Shown here: piece by piece, positions 34,917-44,300 of the stretch
Layout: each line of letters opens with the position of its first letter
How positions within the stretch are numbered: position 1 is the stretch's first letter
DNA from: Parabacteroides gordonii MS-1 = DSM 23371
GTDB lineage: Bacteria > Bacteroidota > Bacteroidia > Bacteroidales > Tannerellaceae
NCBI RefSeq assembly: GCF_000969825.1
Contig: NZ_KQ033919.1
Span: forward strand, 4,290,749 to 4,354,748
DNA: 64,000 nt
Reading direction: 5' to 3'
Made by a program: the position numbers and the translations under genes
The notes under the pieces: generated by a model
Told to the model about the DNA's origin: nothing
Databases searched by the model: none
What the model saw: only the letters and a program-made list of their open reading frames with translations

Positions 34917-36410
34917 TTAGTTCTGTTCTTTCAGAATTACGTCGTGTGCACCACCTTCAACGATACTTGTAGAAGATACCAATGTGATCTTGGCATCCTT
35001 TTGCAGTGCGGGGATTGTCGTGGCACCACAGCTGCACATAGTCGCTTTAATCTTACCCAGTGTGAGGTTGAGGTTGTCCTTCATCTTACCGGCATAAGGA
35101 ACGTAGCTGTCTACGCCTTCTTCAAATTTGAGCGATTCCGTTCCGCCCATGTCATAACGCTGCCAGTTCTGGGCACGGTTTGAACCTTCACCCCAATATT
35201 CCTTTACATAATTGTTGCCAATGCGCAGTTTCTTTGTAGGAGACTCGTCGAAACGGGCAAAATAACGACCCATCATCAGGAAGTCTGCGCCCATTGCAAG
35301 AGCCAGCACCATGTGGTAATCGTGAACCAGACCACCGTCGCTGCAAATAGGAACATAAATGCCTGTTTTTTCTTTATATTCATCGCGAGCCTGGGCTACA
35401 TCGATCAGGGCAGTTGCCTGTCCGCGGCCGATACCTTTCTGTTCGCGCGTGATGCAGATCGAACCGCCACCGATACCGACTTTAATAAAATCGGCTCCGG
35501 CTTCCACCAGATACATAAAGCCTTCCCGGTCTACTACGTTTCCGGCTCCGACCTTTACTTTGTCTCCGTATTCTTTCTTGATCCACTGCAATGTTTCGTA
35601 CTGCCATTCCGAATAACCGTCGGAAGAGTCGATACATAATACGTCTACTCCGGCTTCAACAAGGGCGGGAACGCGTTCCATATAGTCGCGGGTGTTGATG
35701 CCTGCGCCAACCAATAGTTTTTTGTCGGCTCCTGACATTTCGTTCGGATTGTCACGATGGCTGTCATAATCCTTACGGAATACGAAGTAAGCCAGGTTCT
35801 GATCCTTATCTATGATAGGCAGGGTATTCAGTTTGTGATCCCAGATAATCTGGTTTGCTTCTTTTAATGTGATGCCTACTTCACCGACGATCAGTTTGGA
35901 GAAAGGAGTCATAAACTCTTTTACTTTTGTGGCAGGATCGTCTTTCTCAGCGCGATAGTCGCGGCTGGTAACTAATCCCAGTAGTTTACCGTTAGGCGTT
36001 CCGTCGTCGGTAATGCCGATGGTGGAATGTTCTGTCTGGCTGACCAGGGCAATTACGTCGGCCAGAGTGTTTTCCGGAGTCAGGTTGGAGTCGCTGGTTA
36101 CAAAACCGGCTTTAAATTTCTTTACCTTTCTTACCATTTCTGCCTGGCTGGCGATAGGTTGTGAACCGAAAATGAATGAAAGTCCTCCGTTGCGAGCCAG
36201 TTCAATTGCCAGTTCCGGGCCGGATACTGATTGCATGATAGCTGAAACGAACGGGATATTTAATTCGATAGGAGACTTTTCGCTGACATTGTGCTTCACA
36301 AGTGCCGTTTTCAGTACAACATTGGAGGGTACACACTGTTTAGTGGTCAGGCCGGGAATAAGCAGGTATTCTCCGAAGGTTCTTGAAACATCGTTTAAGT
36401 AAACTGCCAT
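34917..36410 (-). CDS. guaB: IMP dehydrogenase, Tritrichomonas-like type
   Basis: A 497-residue IMPDH that oxidises IMP to XMP with NAD+, the committed step to GMP. It has two CBS motifs inserted in the TIM barrel ([37 protein letters not shown]). The active-site loop reads [19 protein letters not shown], with catalytic Cys at residue 319, and the mobile flap has QRYDMGG. Most bacterial enzymes read GIGPGSICTTR; this variant and its numbering agree with the Tritrichomonas foetus enzyme as I recall it. The product feeds the two guaA gene products encoded at 53.7-56.6 kb. Confidence 0.93.
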   Translation of the reverse strand: MAVYLNDVSRTFGEYLLIPGLTTKQCVPSNVVLKTALVKHNVSEKSPIELNIPFVSAIMQSVSGPELAIELARNGGLSFIFGSQPIASQAEMVRKVKKFKAGFVTSDSNLTPENTLADVIALVSQTEHSTIGITDDGTPNGKLLGLVTSRDYRAEKDDPATKVKEFMTPFSKLIVGEVGITLKEANQIIWDHKLNTLPIIDKDQNLAYFVFRKDYDSHRDNPNEMSGADKKLLVGAGINTRDYMERVPALVEAGVDVLCIDSSDGYSEWQYETLQWIKKEYGDKVKVGAGNVVDREGFMYLVEAGADFIKVGIGGGSICITREQKGIGRGQATALIDVAQARDEYKEKTGIYVPICSDGGLVHDYHMVLALAMGADFLMMGRYFARFDESPTKKLRIGNNYVKEYWGEGSNRAQNWQRYDMGGTESLKFEEGVDSYVPYAGKMKDNLNLTLGKIKATMCSCGATTIPALQKDAKITLVSSTSIVEGGAHDVILKEQN

Positions 36411-36442
36411 AGTGATTAATATTTACTGGATGAATTTTTGTG

Positions 36443-36450
36443 CAAAAGTA
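36443..36450 (-). promoter_or_regulatory. Promoter -7 box for guaB
   Basis: Minus strand TACTTTTG, 33 bases before the ATG. No purine riboswitch-like fold is apparent in the short leader. Confidence 0.5.
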
Positions 36451-36575
36451 CTGAATTCTCCTCAGATATGTTTTCATTTCATCGCATTTTTCATACTAAT
36501 TAAAGGGGAATATTTCGGTATAGGCCGGAGCCGGAACTTTTTCAATGAGTAAAATGTTATATAAGTGAATTTAAA

Positions 36576-36582
36576 GAGGAGG
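36576..36582 (+). promoter_or_regulatory. Strong Shine-Dalgarno sequence of the pirin gene
   Basis: GAGGAGG lies eight bases before the ATG at 36591. Such a site is unusual here, where most starts have none, and supports the first of two nearby ATGs. Confidence 0.65.
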
Positions 36583-36590
36583 AATATTTT

Positions 36591-37298
36591 ATGAAAATGG
36601 TAGTAGATAAGGCAAATTCACGCGGATATGCAAACCACGGATGGCTTAAAACTCATCATACATTTAGTTTTGCTAATTATTATAACCCGAAAAGGGTACA
36701 TTTCGGCAAGTTGCGTGTTTTGAATGACGACACGGTAGCTCCGAGCGAAGGTTTTGATACGCATCCACATAAGAATATGGAAGTGATCTCTATTCCGCTG
36801 AACGGTTATCTGCGACATGGCGACAGTATAAAGAACAGTGAAACGATTACCCCGGGCGATATTCAGGTAATGAGTGCCGGAACAGGTATTTTTCATAGCG
36901 AATTCAATGACAGTGCCGAACAGCAGCTTGAATTCCTGCAGATATGGGTTTTCCCGCGTGAGGAAAATACGGTTCCGAAGTACAACAACTACGATATTCG
37001 TCCGCTGTTGAAGAAGAACGAGTTGTCGCTAGTCCTTTCGCCGGACGGTGAAACGCCCGCTGCGATCAATCAGGACGCCTGGTTCTCGATCGGCGAGTTA
37101 GATGCCGGACAGATCAAAGAGTATAAGTTCCATCGCGAAGGCATGGGAGTCTATCTTTTTGTTATCGAAGGAGAAGTGGAAGTGAGCAATACGGTTCTTT
37201 CCAAACGGGATGGTGCCGGCTTTTATGATACGGACAGTATTACTGTCGAAGTGTTGAAAGATGCGAAGATTTTGCTGATGGAAGTTCCGATGCAGTAA
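36591..37298 (+). CDS. Pirin family protein
   Basis: A 235-residue bicupin of the pirin family. The metal site is intact: HPHKNMEVIS gives two His, GIFHSEFN the third, and LEFLQIW the Glu. YhhW-type bacterial pirins bind iron and some act as quercetinases; the substrate here is unknown. The C-terminal cupin (YLFVIEGEVEVSNTVLSKRDGAG) is also complete. Single gene with its own terminator, shared with the convergent peptidase. Confidence 0.9.
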   Translation: MKMVVDKANSRGYANHGWLKTHHTFSFANYYNPKRVHFGKLRVLNDDTVAPSEGFDTHPHKNMEVISIPLNGYLRHGDSIKNSETITPGDIQVMSAGTGIFHSEFNDSAEQQLEFLQIWVFPREENTVPKYNNYDIRPLLKKNELSLVLSPDGETPAAINQDAWFSIGELDAGQIKEYKFHREGMGVYLFVIEGEVEVSNTVLSKRDGAGFYDTDSITVEVLKDAKILLMEVPMQ

Positions 37299-37315
37299 GT
37301 GTATCGATTCTTATA

Positions 37316-37350
37316 AAAAGGGTTCCGGGTATTTAGCCGGAACCCTTTTC
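37316..37350. terminator. Bidirectional terminator between pirin and M64 peptidase genes
   Basis: AAAAGGGTTCCGG pairs with CCGGAACCCTTTT; T-rich sequence on both sides. Confidence 0.88.
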
Positions 37351-37366
37351 TTTTTTATGAAGATCC

Positions 37367-38653
37367 TTAATAATCTCTATCGGACAGAAAATCGATCATT
37401 CGCAGGATTGCACGGCTGCATGCCGGACAGAAAGGCGCATAATCGCGCATCATACAATGATCCATCGGGCGGTAAATCCCTTTCGAAATATAGCCGCCAC
37501 CTTCAAATACGCCGGCTTTGTCTTTATGAGCGTCATCCAGTGGTGTAGGGATCGGTGTATTGGCTGGCAGAAGGTCTTTCCATTTGCTGTCGAAGTCGAC
37601 CAATGTCGTGATATTCGGTTCCCACGGTTCATATTTCAAATTGTAAAAGTCCTGGTAAGCCACTTCGGAAGAGAAGTATTCATCCGCCAGTCCGGCAAAA
37701 CTGTGTCCGAACTCGTGAACGAATACATGTTGTGTCCGTTCGTTGTCGGCTGTGCCGATAGCATAGAAATTATACATGCCGCCACCGCCGTATGTGTCGG
37801 TATTTACCAGAATAAATACAGCGTCGCACGGAACATTCCATACGGCATCGCGAATCGATTTCATATCGGGAGTAGTCAGGTAACGATCGACGCCGAATGT
37901 GTAGTAGCCCGAATTCAATGCGGTATTCTTGTAGATACCTTTTCCGGAAATATCGGTTCCGGCATCTTCGGAAACCAGGTCGACCGCCCAGATGTTGAAA
38001 TCTTCCCGGCGGGTTGTGTAGGGAGGAGTGTTAAACAGGGACTCTGCAAACTTCTTGGCATCGGCTACAAATTTATCCTGATCAGTGGCTGTGTAACCTT
38101 CTGCTATAAATACCAGGTCTACTTTTTCGCTTGGGTCGCCTTTGTGTTGGATTTGGGTAATTTTATTGTCTTTCAGCTTGCCCCGGTCAATGAAAATACT
38201 GGTCGGGTCGATATCCATTTTAAGCAGTGAGTGAAATTGCATATCAGCTTTGTCGCGGGCTGCTATTTCCACAACGACCGTTGTTTTAGGATAGGGGACG
38301 GAGATGCTGTTGGTCCATGCCTGGGTTTCGGTTTTGGCCTGCTCGGTAGAACGCCATTCCTCGAACAGCGTATTGAAGCCGCGTGAGTAGATTAACTCGT
38401 TGCTACCTTTATCATATATATTTACATAATAACCACCATAATTAAATTTGTCGATCAAGTTCTTGACAGGGCCTCCCCATACCGGTTCCTGGCGCAGTTG
38501 CTGTATGGCGGCTGACTGGAATTGGGAATTCCCGCTTAAGGCAAAGTCTATCCGCAGGCTTTTTTTCTCGAAATGTTTACTAAATTCGCCCTGTGCAAAG
38601 CTATTAAGGCTGCAAAGGACGGCGATTAGAAATAAGGAAATCTTTGTTCTCAT
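37367..38653 (-). CDS. Secreted M64-family zinc metallopeptidase
   Basis: A 428-residue precursor with signal peptide (KISLFLIAVLCSLNSFAQG). The zinc motif HEFGH lies at about 313-317, followed by the third ligand region GLADEYFSSE, as in M64 (IgA-peptidase-like) enzymes. The N-terminal beta domain (about 25-160) is typical of Bacteroides members. A Cys-rich end (CMMRDYAPFCPACSRAIL) is conserved in the family. It is secreted or surface exposed; the host or bacterial substrate is unknown, and IgA cleavage must not be assumed. Confidence 0.88.
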   Translation of the reverse strand: MRTKISLFLIAVLCSLNSFAQGEFSKHFEKKSLRIDFALSGNSQFQSAAIQQLRQEPVWGGPVKNLIDKFNYGGYYVNIYDKGSNELIYSRGFNTLFEEWRSTEQAKTETQAWTNSISVPYPKTTVVVEIAARDKADMQFHSLLKMDIDPTSIFIDRGKLKDNKITQIQHKGDPSEKVDLVFIAEGYTATDQDKFVADAKKFAESLFNTPPYTTRREDFNIWAVDLVSEDAGTDISGKGIYKNTALNSGYYTFGVDRYLTTPDMKSIRDAVWNVPCDAVFILVNTDTYGGGGMYNFYAIGTADNERTQHVFVHEFGHSFAGLADEYFSSEVAYQDFYNLKYEPWEPNITTLVDFDSKWKDLLPANTPIPTPLDDAHKDKAGVFEGGGYISKGIYRPMDHCMMRDYAPFCPACSRAILRMIDFLSDRDY

Positions 38654-38688
38654 ATTTTCGTGTTTTTATTAGGTGTTCTTTGTACGCA

Positions 38689-38714
38689 CAAATATAATGT
38701 ATTTTGTAGATTTG
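38689..38714. promoter_or_regulatory. Divergent -7 boxes for M64 and NimA-like genes
   Basis: TATATTTG on the minus strand at 38689-38696, 35 bases before the peptidase ATG. TAGATTTG on the plus strand at 38707-38714, 20 bases before the flavin-protein ATG. They are only 10 bases apart. Confidence 0.5.
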
Positions 38715-38734
38715 TGGTTCTAAAATGTTGTGAT

Positions 38735-39214
38735 ATGTTTACAGAAATAAGAAGAAAAGACAGAATATTGGATAATGAGTCGGCTGTCCGGCTGTTGGAA
38801 ACCGGGGAGTATGGTTTTCTTGCTATGGCCGGGGCGAACGGTTTTGGTTATGGAATACCTATCAGCTATGTGATGGACGACGAAAGCCATATCTATTATC
38901 ACTGTGCCCCGGAAGGATACAAACTGGAATGTATCACACAGAATCCGAAAGTAAGTTTCTGTGTAGTAGGTGCTACCCGGTTGATTCCGGGAGATTTCAC
39001 TACAGCTTATGAGTCGGCCATTGCCTTTGGAACGATCCATACCGATCTGCCTGATGAAGAGCGGTTGCACGCTTTGCGGCTGCTGGCAAAGAAATATTCG
39101 CCGGAATACGAGGAGCGGGGTGAAAAGTATATAGCCAAATCGTTTCACCGGACGAATATTTTACGGTTGGACATTGAACATATCTCCGGTAAATGTAAAC
39201 GGATCAAAGGATAG
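38735..39214 (+). CDS. NimA-like pyridoxamine 5'-phosphate oxidase-family flavoprotein
   Basis: A 159-residue split-barrel flavin-binding protein: MFTEIRRKDRILD start, LLETGEYGFLAMAG, GYGIPISYVMDD, IYYHCAPEGYKLECI and VSFCVVG. This is the pattern of the NimA/nitroreductase-like PPOX branch. Some relatives (nim genes) confer nitroimidazole resistance, but most chromosomal members have no known substrate, so resistance should not be inferred. The frame is open from 38660, but those codons overlap the promoter; the ATG at 38735 fits the family start. Confidence 0.85.
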   Translation: MFTEIRRKDRILDNESAVRLLETGEYGFLAMAGANGFGYGIPISYVMDDESHIYYHCAPEGYKLECITQNPKVSFCVVGATRLIPGDFTTAYESAIAFGTIHTDLPDEERLHALRLLAKKYSPEYEERGEKYIAKSFHRTNILRLDIEHISGKCKRIKG

Positions 39215-39230
39215 AAGTGTATATAAATAA

Positions 39231-39259
39231 TTAATCCCGGGAAATATTCCCGGGATTAA
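39231..39259. terminator. Hairpin after the NimA-like gene
   Basis: Perfect 13-bp stem TTAATCCCGGGAA / TTCCCGGGATTAA with a 3-base loop, 16 bases past the stop. No T-tract follows, so termination may be inefficient. The remaining bases up to 39513 hold no supported gene. Confidence 0.65.
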
Positions 39260-39519
39260 CCCTCTCTTAGTTATGATCGAGGTACCTTGAATTCATCTCA
39301 TTAGGTAGCTCTTATCGCCTTTTGCCTTTTATCTAACCTATCTCTTTTTCCTAAATCTTTGTTCAAAGTTCGCCTATTCCTTCTGTTTGGCCAAACTTAT
39401 TTGATGGATAGAATTTATAACGAGATAGACAGAATCTATTTTGTTGTTAATTTCGAGTGGAAAGTGAAAGTTTTTTGTATAAGTAGTCTTTGAATTATAA
39501 AGTTTGACTTACTTTGCAG

Positions 39520-41394
39520 ATGCATATAAAAATGGCGGTGATGGAAAATACATTAGTTAAACTACAATTGCTGACAAATTTTTTCACTTACTATCCCAAA
39601 GGAGGGGCTTTGTACGATAGTAACGGACAACTGGTCGCTCTAAATAAAGCAATGAGCGAGAAGTTTCCAGTGACGGCTGTGTCTGATTTTCTTTTGAATA
39701 ATTTATTTGAAACGAATTACCTGTCGGATATACAAAAGACTTATTTGCGAAAAGGCAGTGTTGTAAGTCATACTTTACCTATGGGATTTTCTATTATCCC
39801 AGGGTTTAACGAAGATAATGAAATTATAGGATACACCTTGCTATTAACGGATTCAGATCCGGAAGAACAAGATATCGCACGTTATGACCAGAAGTTGCAG
39901 GAACTAACGGACATTTCAAAAAAAGTGGCCGAATCTGTTCCTGACACGATTTTGCTGGTGAACAGCCAACTGGTTGTGGAACGTATTATTGCCTATGCCA
40001 CGGAAACCTGTATTACTCCCGAAGCTGTAAACCGGCGTATAGACGATTTGCCCGGATTTATTTATCCGGAGGAGACGAAGAGAAATATGTCTGTGATCGT
40101 ACGAAAATGTCTGGATACCTCGGAGGTTATTAATCTGGACTTGTCTATTCCGGGACATAATGTGCCTGTCGTTTACTTTAAAATAAGAATGGTTCCGCTG
40201 CATCATAAGTATGTTGTGATTTATATCCGTAATATTTCCGAGCAGGTTGAAAAAGAGAAAGAGAATAAGATGCTGGCCGGTAAGCTGACGGAAAGCCGTA
40301 CGATGATGGAACTGGCTTTGAAAAATAGCCATATCACCACTTATTCTTTTAATTTTCAGCGTTTCAAAGCATGCGATAAGGAGCATTGCAACCATTGTTT
40401 CCAGTTTTACGGAGCCAATAATTATCTGCTCGACAGGAATAAATATATCTGCCGCGCTCTGTCTAATTTGCGCCATCCGGATGATCGGGCTGACTTTTTC
40501 CTGTTGTTCAATGAGATCAGAAATAAAAAACTGCCGGAGTTTGCTGTGAACTTCCGCTTGAAGAACGACGAGGGAGAATTCAGGCATTATGAAGTGATAG
40601 GCAAGCCGTTGGAATATGACCCGGATGGTTTTGCCAACCTGATCGTTGGATGTATGGTCGATAACCAGAAGTATGTCGAATATGAACAATCATTGATAGA
40701 GGCAAAAGAAAAGGCGGAGAATGCCGACCTGCTGAAATCCACTTTCCTGGCCAATATGACCCACGAAATCCGTACTCCGCTGAATGCGATAGTCGGTTTC
40801 TCCGATCTGCTTTCCATTGAGACAGATCCGGAATTGCGGGATACCTATGTCAGTCTGATAAAGACAAATAATGAATTGTTGCTTCGTCTGATAAACGATG
40901 TGTTGGATATATCCAAAATCGAGTCGGGGATGGTGGCTTTTGCCTATACCGACGTCTATCTCCCTTCCGCGATGCAAGATATGCATAGTGTGATGCAGTT
41001 GCGGATGCCTGAAAATGTAGAGCTTATACTGGATCCTTGTCCGGATATTACGTTCAGGACAGATAGAAGCCGTTGGATGCAAGTGTTGAGCAATCTGCTT
41101 ACCAATGCCATGAAACATACCAGGCAGGGCTCTATCCGTTTCGGATATAAACTGGTAGGCGATTTCCTGCATTTCTATGTGTCCGACACCGGCGAGGGAA
41201 TACCCGAGACAGATCTGGAACATATTTTCGGCCGTTTTGTCCAACTGAAAGGCGCCAATAACGGTATCGGCCTGGGGCTGGCAATCTGCAAAGGACTGGT
41301 GAACCGGATGGGAGGAGAAATGTCCGTCTCCTCCAAAGTAGGTGAAGGCTCGACGTTCCGTTTTACCTTGCCATTGGCTAACGTTCTTTCATAA
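39520..41394 (+). CDS. PAS-domain sensor histidine kinase
   Basis: A 624-residue kinase without membrane segments, so probably a cytosolic sensor. Two or three PAS-like domains cover about residues 1-390. The third contains a cysteine cluster C-x4-C-x2-C (285, 290, 293) plus Cys 311. The kinase core has H-box FLANMTHEIRTPLNAIVGFS (His about 415), N-box NLLTNAMKH, G1 DTGEGIPE and G2 GIGLGLAICKGL. No receiver domain and no response regulator gene is adjacent. Several starts are possible (39514 TTG, 39520, 39532, 39541 ATG). The end overlaps the convergent hybrid regulator gene by 17 bp. Confidence 0.85.
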   Translation: MHIKMAVMENTLVKLQLLTNFFTYYPKGGALYDSNGQLVALNKAMSEKFPVTAVSDFLLNNLFETNYLSDIQKTYLRKGSVVSHTLPMGFSIIPGFNEDNEIIGYTLLLTDSDPEEQDIARYDQKLQELTDISKKVAESVPDTILLVNSQLVVERIIAYATETCITPEAVNRRIDDLPGFIYPEETKRNMSVIVRKCLDTSEVINLDLSIPGHNVPVVYFKIRMVPLHHKYVVIYIRNISEQVEKEKENKMLAGKLTESRTMMELALKNSHITTYSFNFQRFKACDKEHCNHCFQFYGANNYLLDRNKYICRALSNLRHPDDRADFFLLFNEIRNKKLPEFAVNFRLKNDEGEFRHYEVIGKPLEYDPDGFANLIVGCMVDNQKYVEYEQSLIEAKEKAENADLLKSTFLANMTHEIRTPLNAIVGFSDLLSIETDPELRDTYVSLIKTNNELLLRLINDVLDISKIESGMVAFAYTDVYLPSAMQDMHSVMQLRMPENVELILDPCPDITFRTDRSRWMQVLSNLLTNAMKHTRQGSIRFGYKLVGDFLHFYVSDTGEGIPETDLEHIFGRFVQLKGANNGIGLGLAICKGLVNRMGGEMSVSSKVGEGSTFRFTLPLANVLS

Positions 41395-44300
41395 AATCGG
41401 TCGGAGACTTGCCGTATTGCTTCTGGAAACAGGTAGAGAAATAGGCCGGAGAGGAGAAACCTGTCCGGAAGGCTATTTCATTGATACGGTTTTCTCCCGT
41501 TTGCATCAGTTCGGCGGCTTTCTTCAACCGGGTTATCCTGATAAATTCGACAGGCGTTAAACCGGACAGGCCTTTTACTTTCCGGTAAAGGCTGGATGTG
41601 CTCATACCCATTTCCGACGCCAGCATTTCGACACTCAGGGCTTCGTTAGAAATATTTTCTTCCAGATAAGTATTGAACTTTCGTAGGAAAAGATCGTCGA
41701 CAGTAGAGACTGCCAGTGTGGCGGCCGGTACGGAAGGCGTTTCACGATAGGTTTTGGTGAGCATTTCCCGGCTTTTGAGCAGATTGAGCACCTGGGCTGT
41801 CAGCAGTTCTATGGAGAATGGTTTTTCCATATAGGCGTCGGCTCCGTTATTCAACCCTTTCAAACGCGACTGAAGGTTATGTTGCGCCGTCAGCAGGATG
41901 AACGGGATATGGCTGAAATTGACGTCGTTTTTCACCACGTTGCAAAGCTCGAAGCCGTCCATGACAGGCATCATGACATCGCTGATGATCAGGTTCACCG
42001 TATTTTCTTTTAATAAGCCGACCGCTTCTTTACCGTTGGCGGCTTCGAGCACGCGGTATGTTTCGGATAATTCTTTTGCGATGAACTGGCGCATATCCGT
42101 TTGATCCTCCACTATCAGCACGGCCGGCTTTTCGGCGTTTTCTTCCTTTACATCCGGATTGGCAGCATCTTCCGCGCCTTTTTCGGGCATCAGCTGGTAA
42201 CAATCTTCCTGCTCTTCGGGTAAGACGAGCTGGAATTGATTCTTTCCATCCGTCGTTTGCTGGTAGGAGAGGGTTCCTTTGTGGAACTCGGTCAGCGACC
42301 GGGCTAGGGACAATCCGATGCCGCTGCCCTGCTGGTTTTCCGTCTCTTTCAGGCGGTAGAAAGGATTGAAGATATTTTCCTTTTCGCTTTCCGGGATCAG
42401 CAGCCCGTCGTTGATTACGGTGATGGAAAACTCTTTTTTATCTTCCTGTATCTGCATGTGCAGGAAGATATACCGATCCGAATATTTGATGGCATTTGTC
42501 AGCAGATTATTTACGATCTTGGAGAAAGCCTCCCGGTCGATGTAGGCAAAATAGGGGCCTTCCGGTATATTGCAGGTGAAGGATTTTTTCTCCTTTTCCA
42601 TCACCGGAAGGAAAGGTTGCAGGAGGGTGTTCAGCCAGAGCGTGACATCCGTTTTTACATAATTCAGTTTGAAGCCCCAGCTTTCTGTCTTCCGGAAATC
42701 AAGCAACTGGTTGCTCAGGTTGAGCAGTTGCTGGGTATTTTTTTCTATGATCCGCAGATTCTCCTTGGTGGAGACTGTGCCGTCGCCGGAACGGAGTATT
42801 TTCTCCAAAGGCGCTTTTATCAGTGTCAATGGCGTACGTATCTCGTGGGTGATGAAGGTGAAGAACTGGATTTTAGCATCGTATAGTTCCTTTTCTTTTC
42901 GGCTCTCGAATAAATCTTGGTTGATGCGGTGTTTCTCTTCCAGTTTCGCTTTCTTATAATTGTAGAAAAGTACAATCAGGATGCAGATGAGCACGGCATA
43001 CAGGAAGAACGCCCAGCCCGTTGCCCAGAACGGGGGAGTGACGATGATATGCAGTGCCTGCTCGTTCTCCTGCCAGATCCCGCTGCTGTTGGTGGATCTC
43101 ACCTTAAAAGTATATTCGCCGGGGGAGAGGTTGGCGAAAGTGACATCCTTATTCTGGTTCATGTAATTCCAGTCTTTGTCTACCCCCTCCAACTTGTAAG
43201 AATAGCGGATGGCATCCGGCGATGTATAGCTGAGGGCGATATACGACAAGGTGAACGTGGAAGCGTCGTAAGGCAACTTGAGCGTTTCCGTATTCTCGAT
43301 AGAAGGGGAGGCAAGGCTGTGCCGGTTTTCTTCATTGTTTGGAATATGGATGGCCGTGATATATACCGGGGGGGAGAAGGTGTCTTCCCTGAACAACGAC
43401 GGGTTGAACGACAACATGCCGTTTATCGTCCCCATATAAATCGTCCCGTCGGGAGCCTGGTAAGAAGAACTGTAATTGAATTGTGTTTCATGCAGTCCAT
43501 CCGTATAAGTGAAGGTGCGCATGGCATAGGTATCGGGATTGAACCGCACCAGCCCGTTGGCGGTGGATAACCAGAAAAAATGATCCTTGTCTTCCACGAT
43601 CCGGTAAATGATATTGCTGGGCAGCCCGTTCTCGGTGGTGATCCGGTTGAAGGATTGCGTTTCCCGGTTGAACAGGGAAAGGCCGTTCACCGTAGTCACC
43701 CAGATCCGCTTTTTGGAATCTTCAAAGACGGAGGTGGCGTTGTTGCTTCCGATGCTTTGCGATTTGTTCGGGTCGGCGGTGTAATGTTCCACTTCATTCT
43801 TATCACGCAGGTAATGGTAGATGCCGCTGGCCGTTGCCGCCCAAATATCCCCTTCGCTGTCTTCGTAGATTTGCCGGATCAGGGCATAGATGTTATTCCA
43901 GCGGCTGAACGATTCCGTCTGCTTATTATAAAGCATGATCCCGCTGCCGGTTCCGATCAGGAATTCGTTATTGCGGGTCTTGTAGAAACAGAGGACAAAG
44001 TTATCGTTGAGCGGATTGCCGGGCGTTTCGCGCGAGTAACGTTTGACGATTTTCCCGGAAGGAATGTCGAGTACGTCTATACCTTTATTATATGTACCCA
44101 CCCAGAGACGGTTGCCGTCGGCCAGCAATCCGTGGATGTTGGTTGCCGACAGCGGGTGTTGCGGGTTGTTGTAAGAGTAGTTGGTGATCTGCCCGGTTGC
44201 CGGGTTGTAGCAGTTGATGCCGTTATCCTCTGTTCCCAGCCACAGGTTGCCGTATTGGTCGGGCACGATTTCGCGGATCGCGTTGCCCGGCAGTTGGGGG

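Noticed and set aside
38735-39214. Nitroimidazole resistance gene
   Set aside because: The flavin split barrel is NimA-like, but most chromosomal relatives are not shown to confer resistance and no insertion sequence promoter lies upstream.
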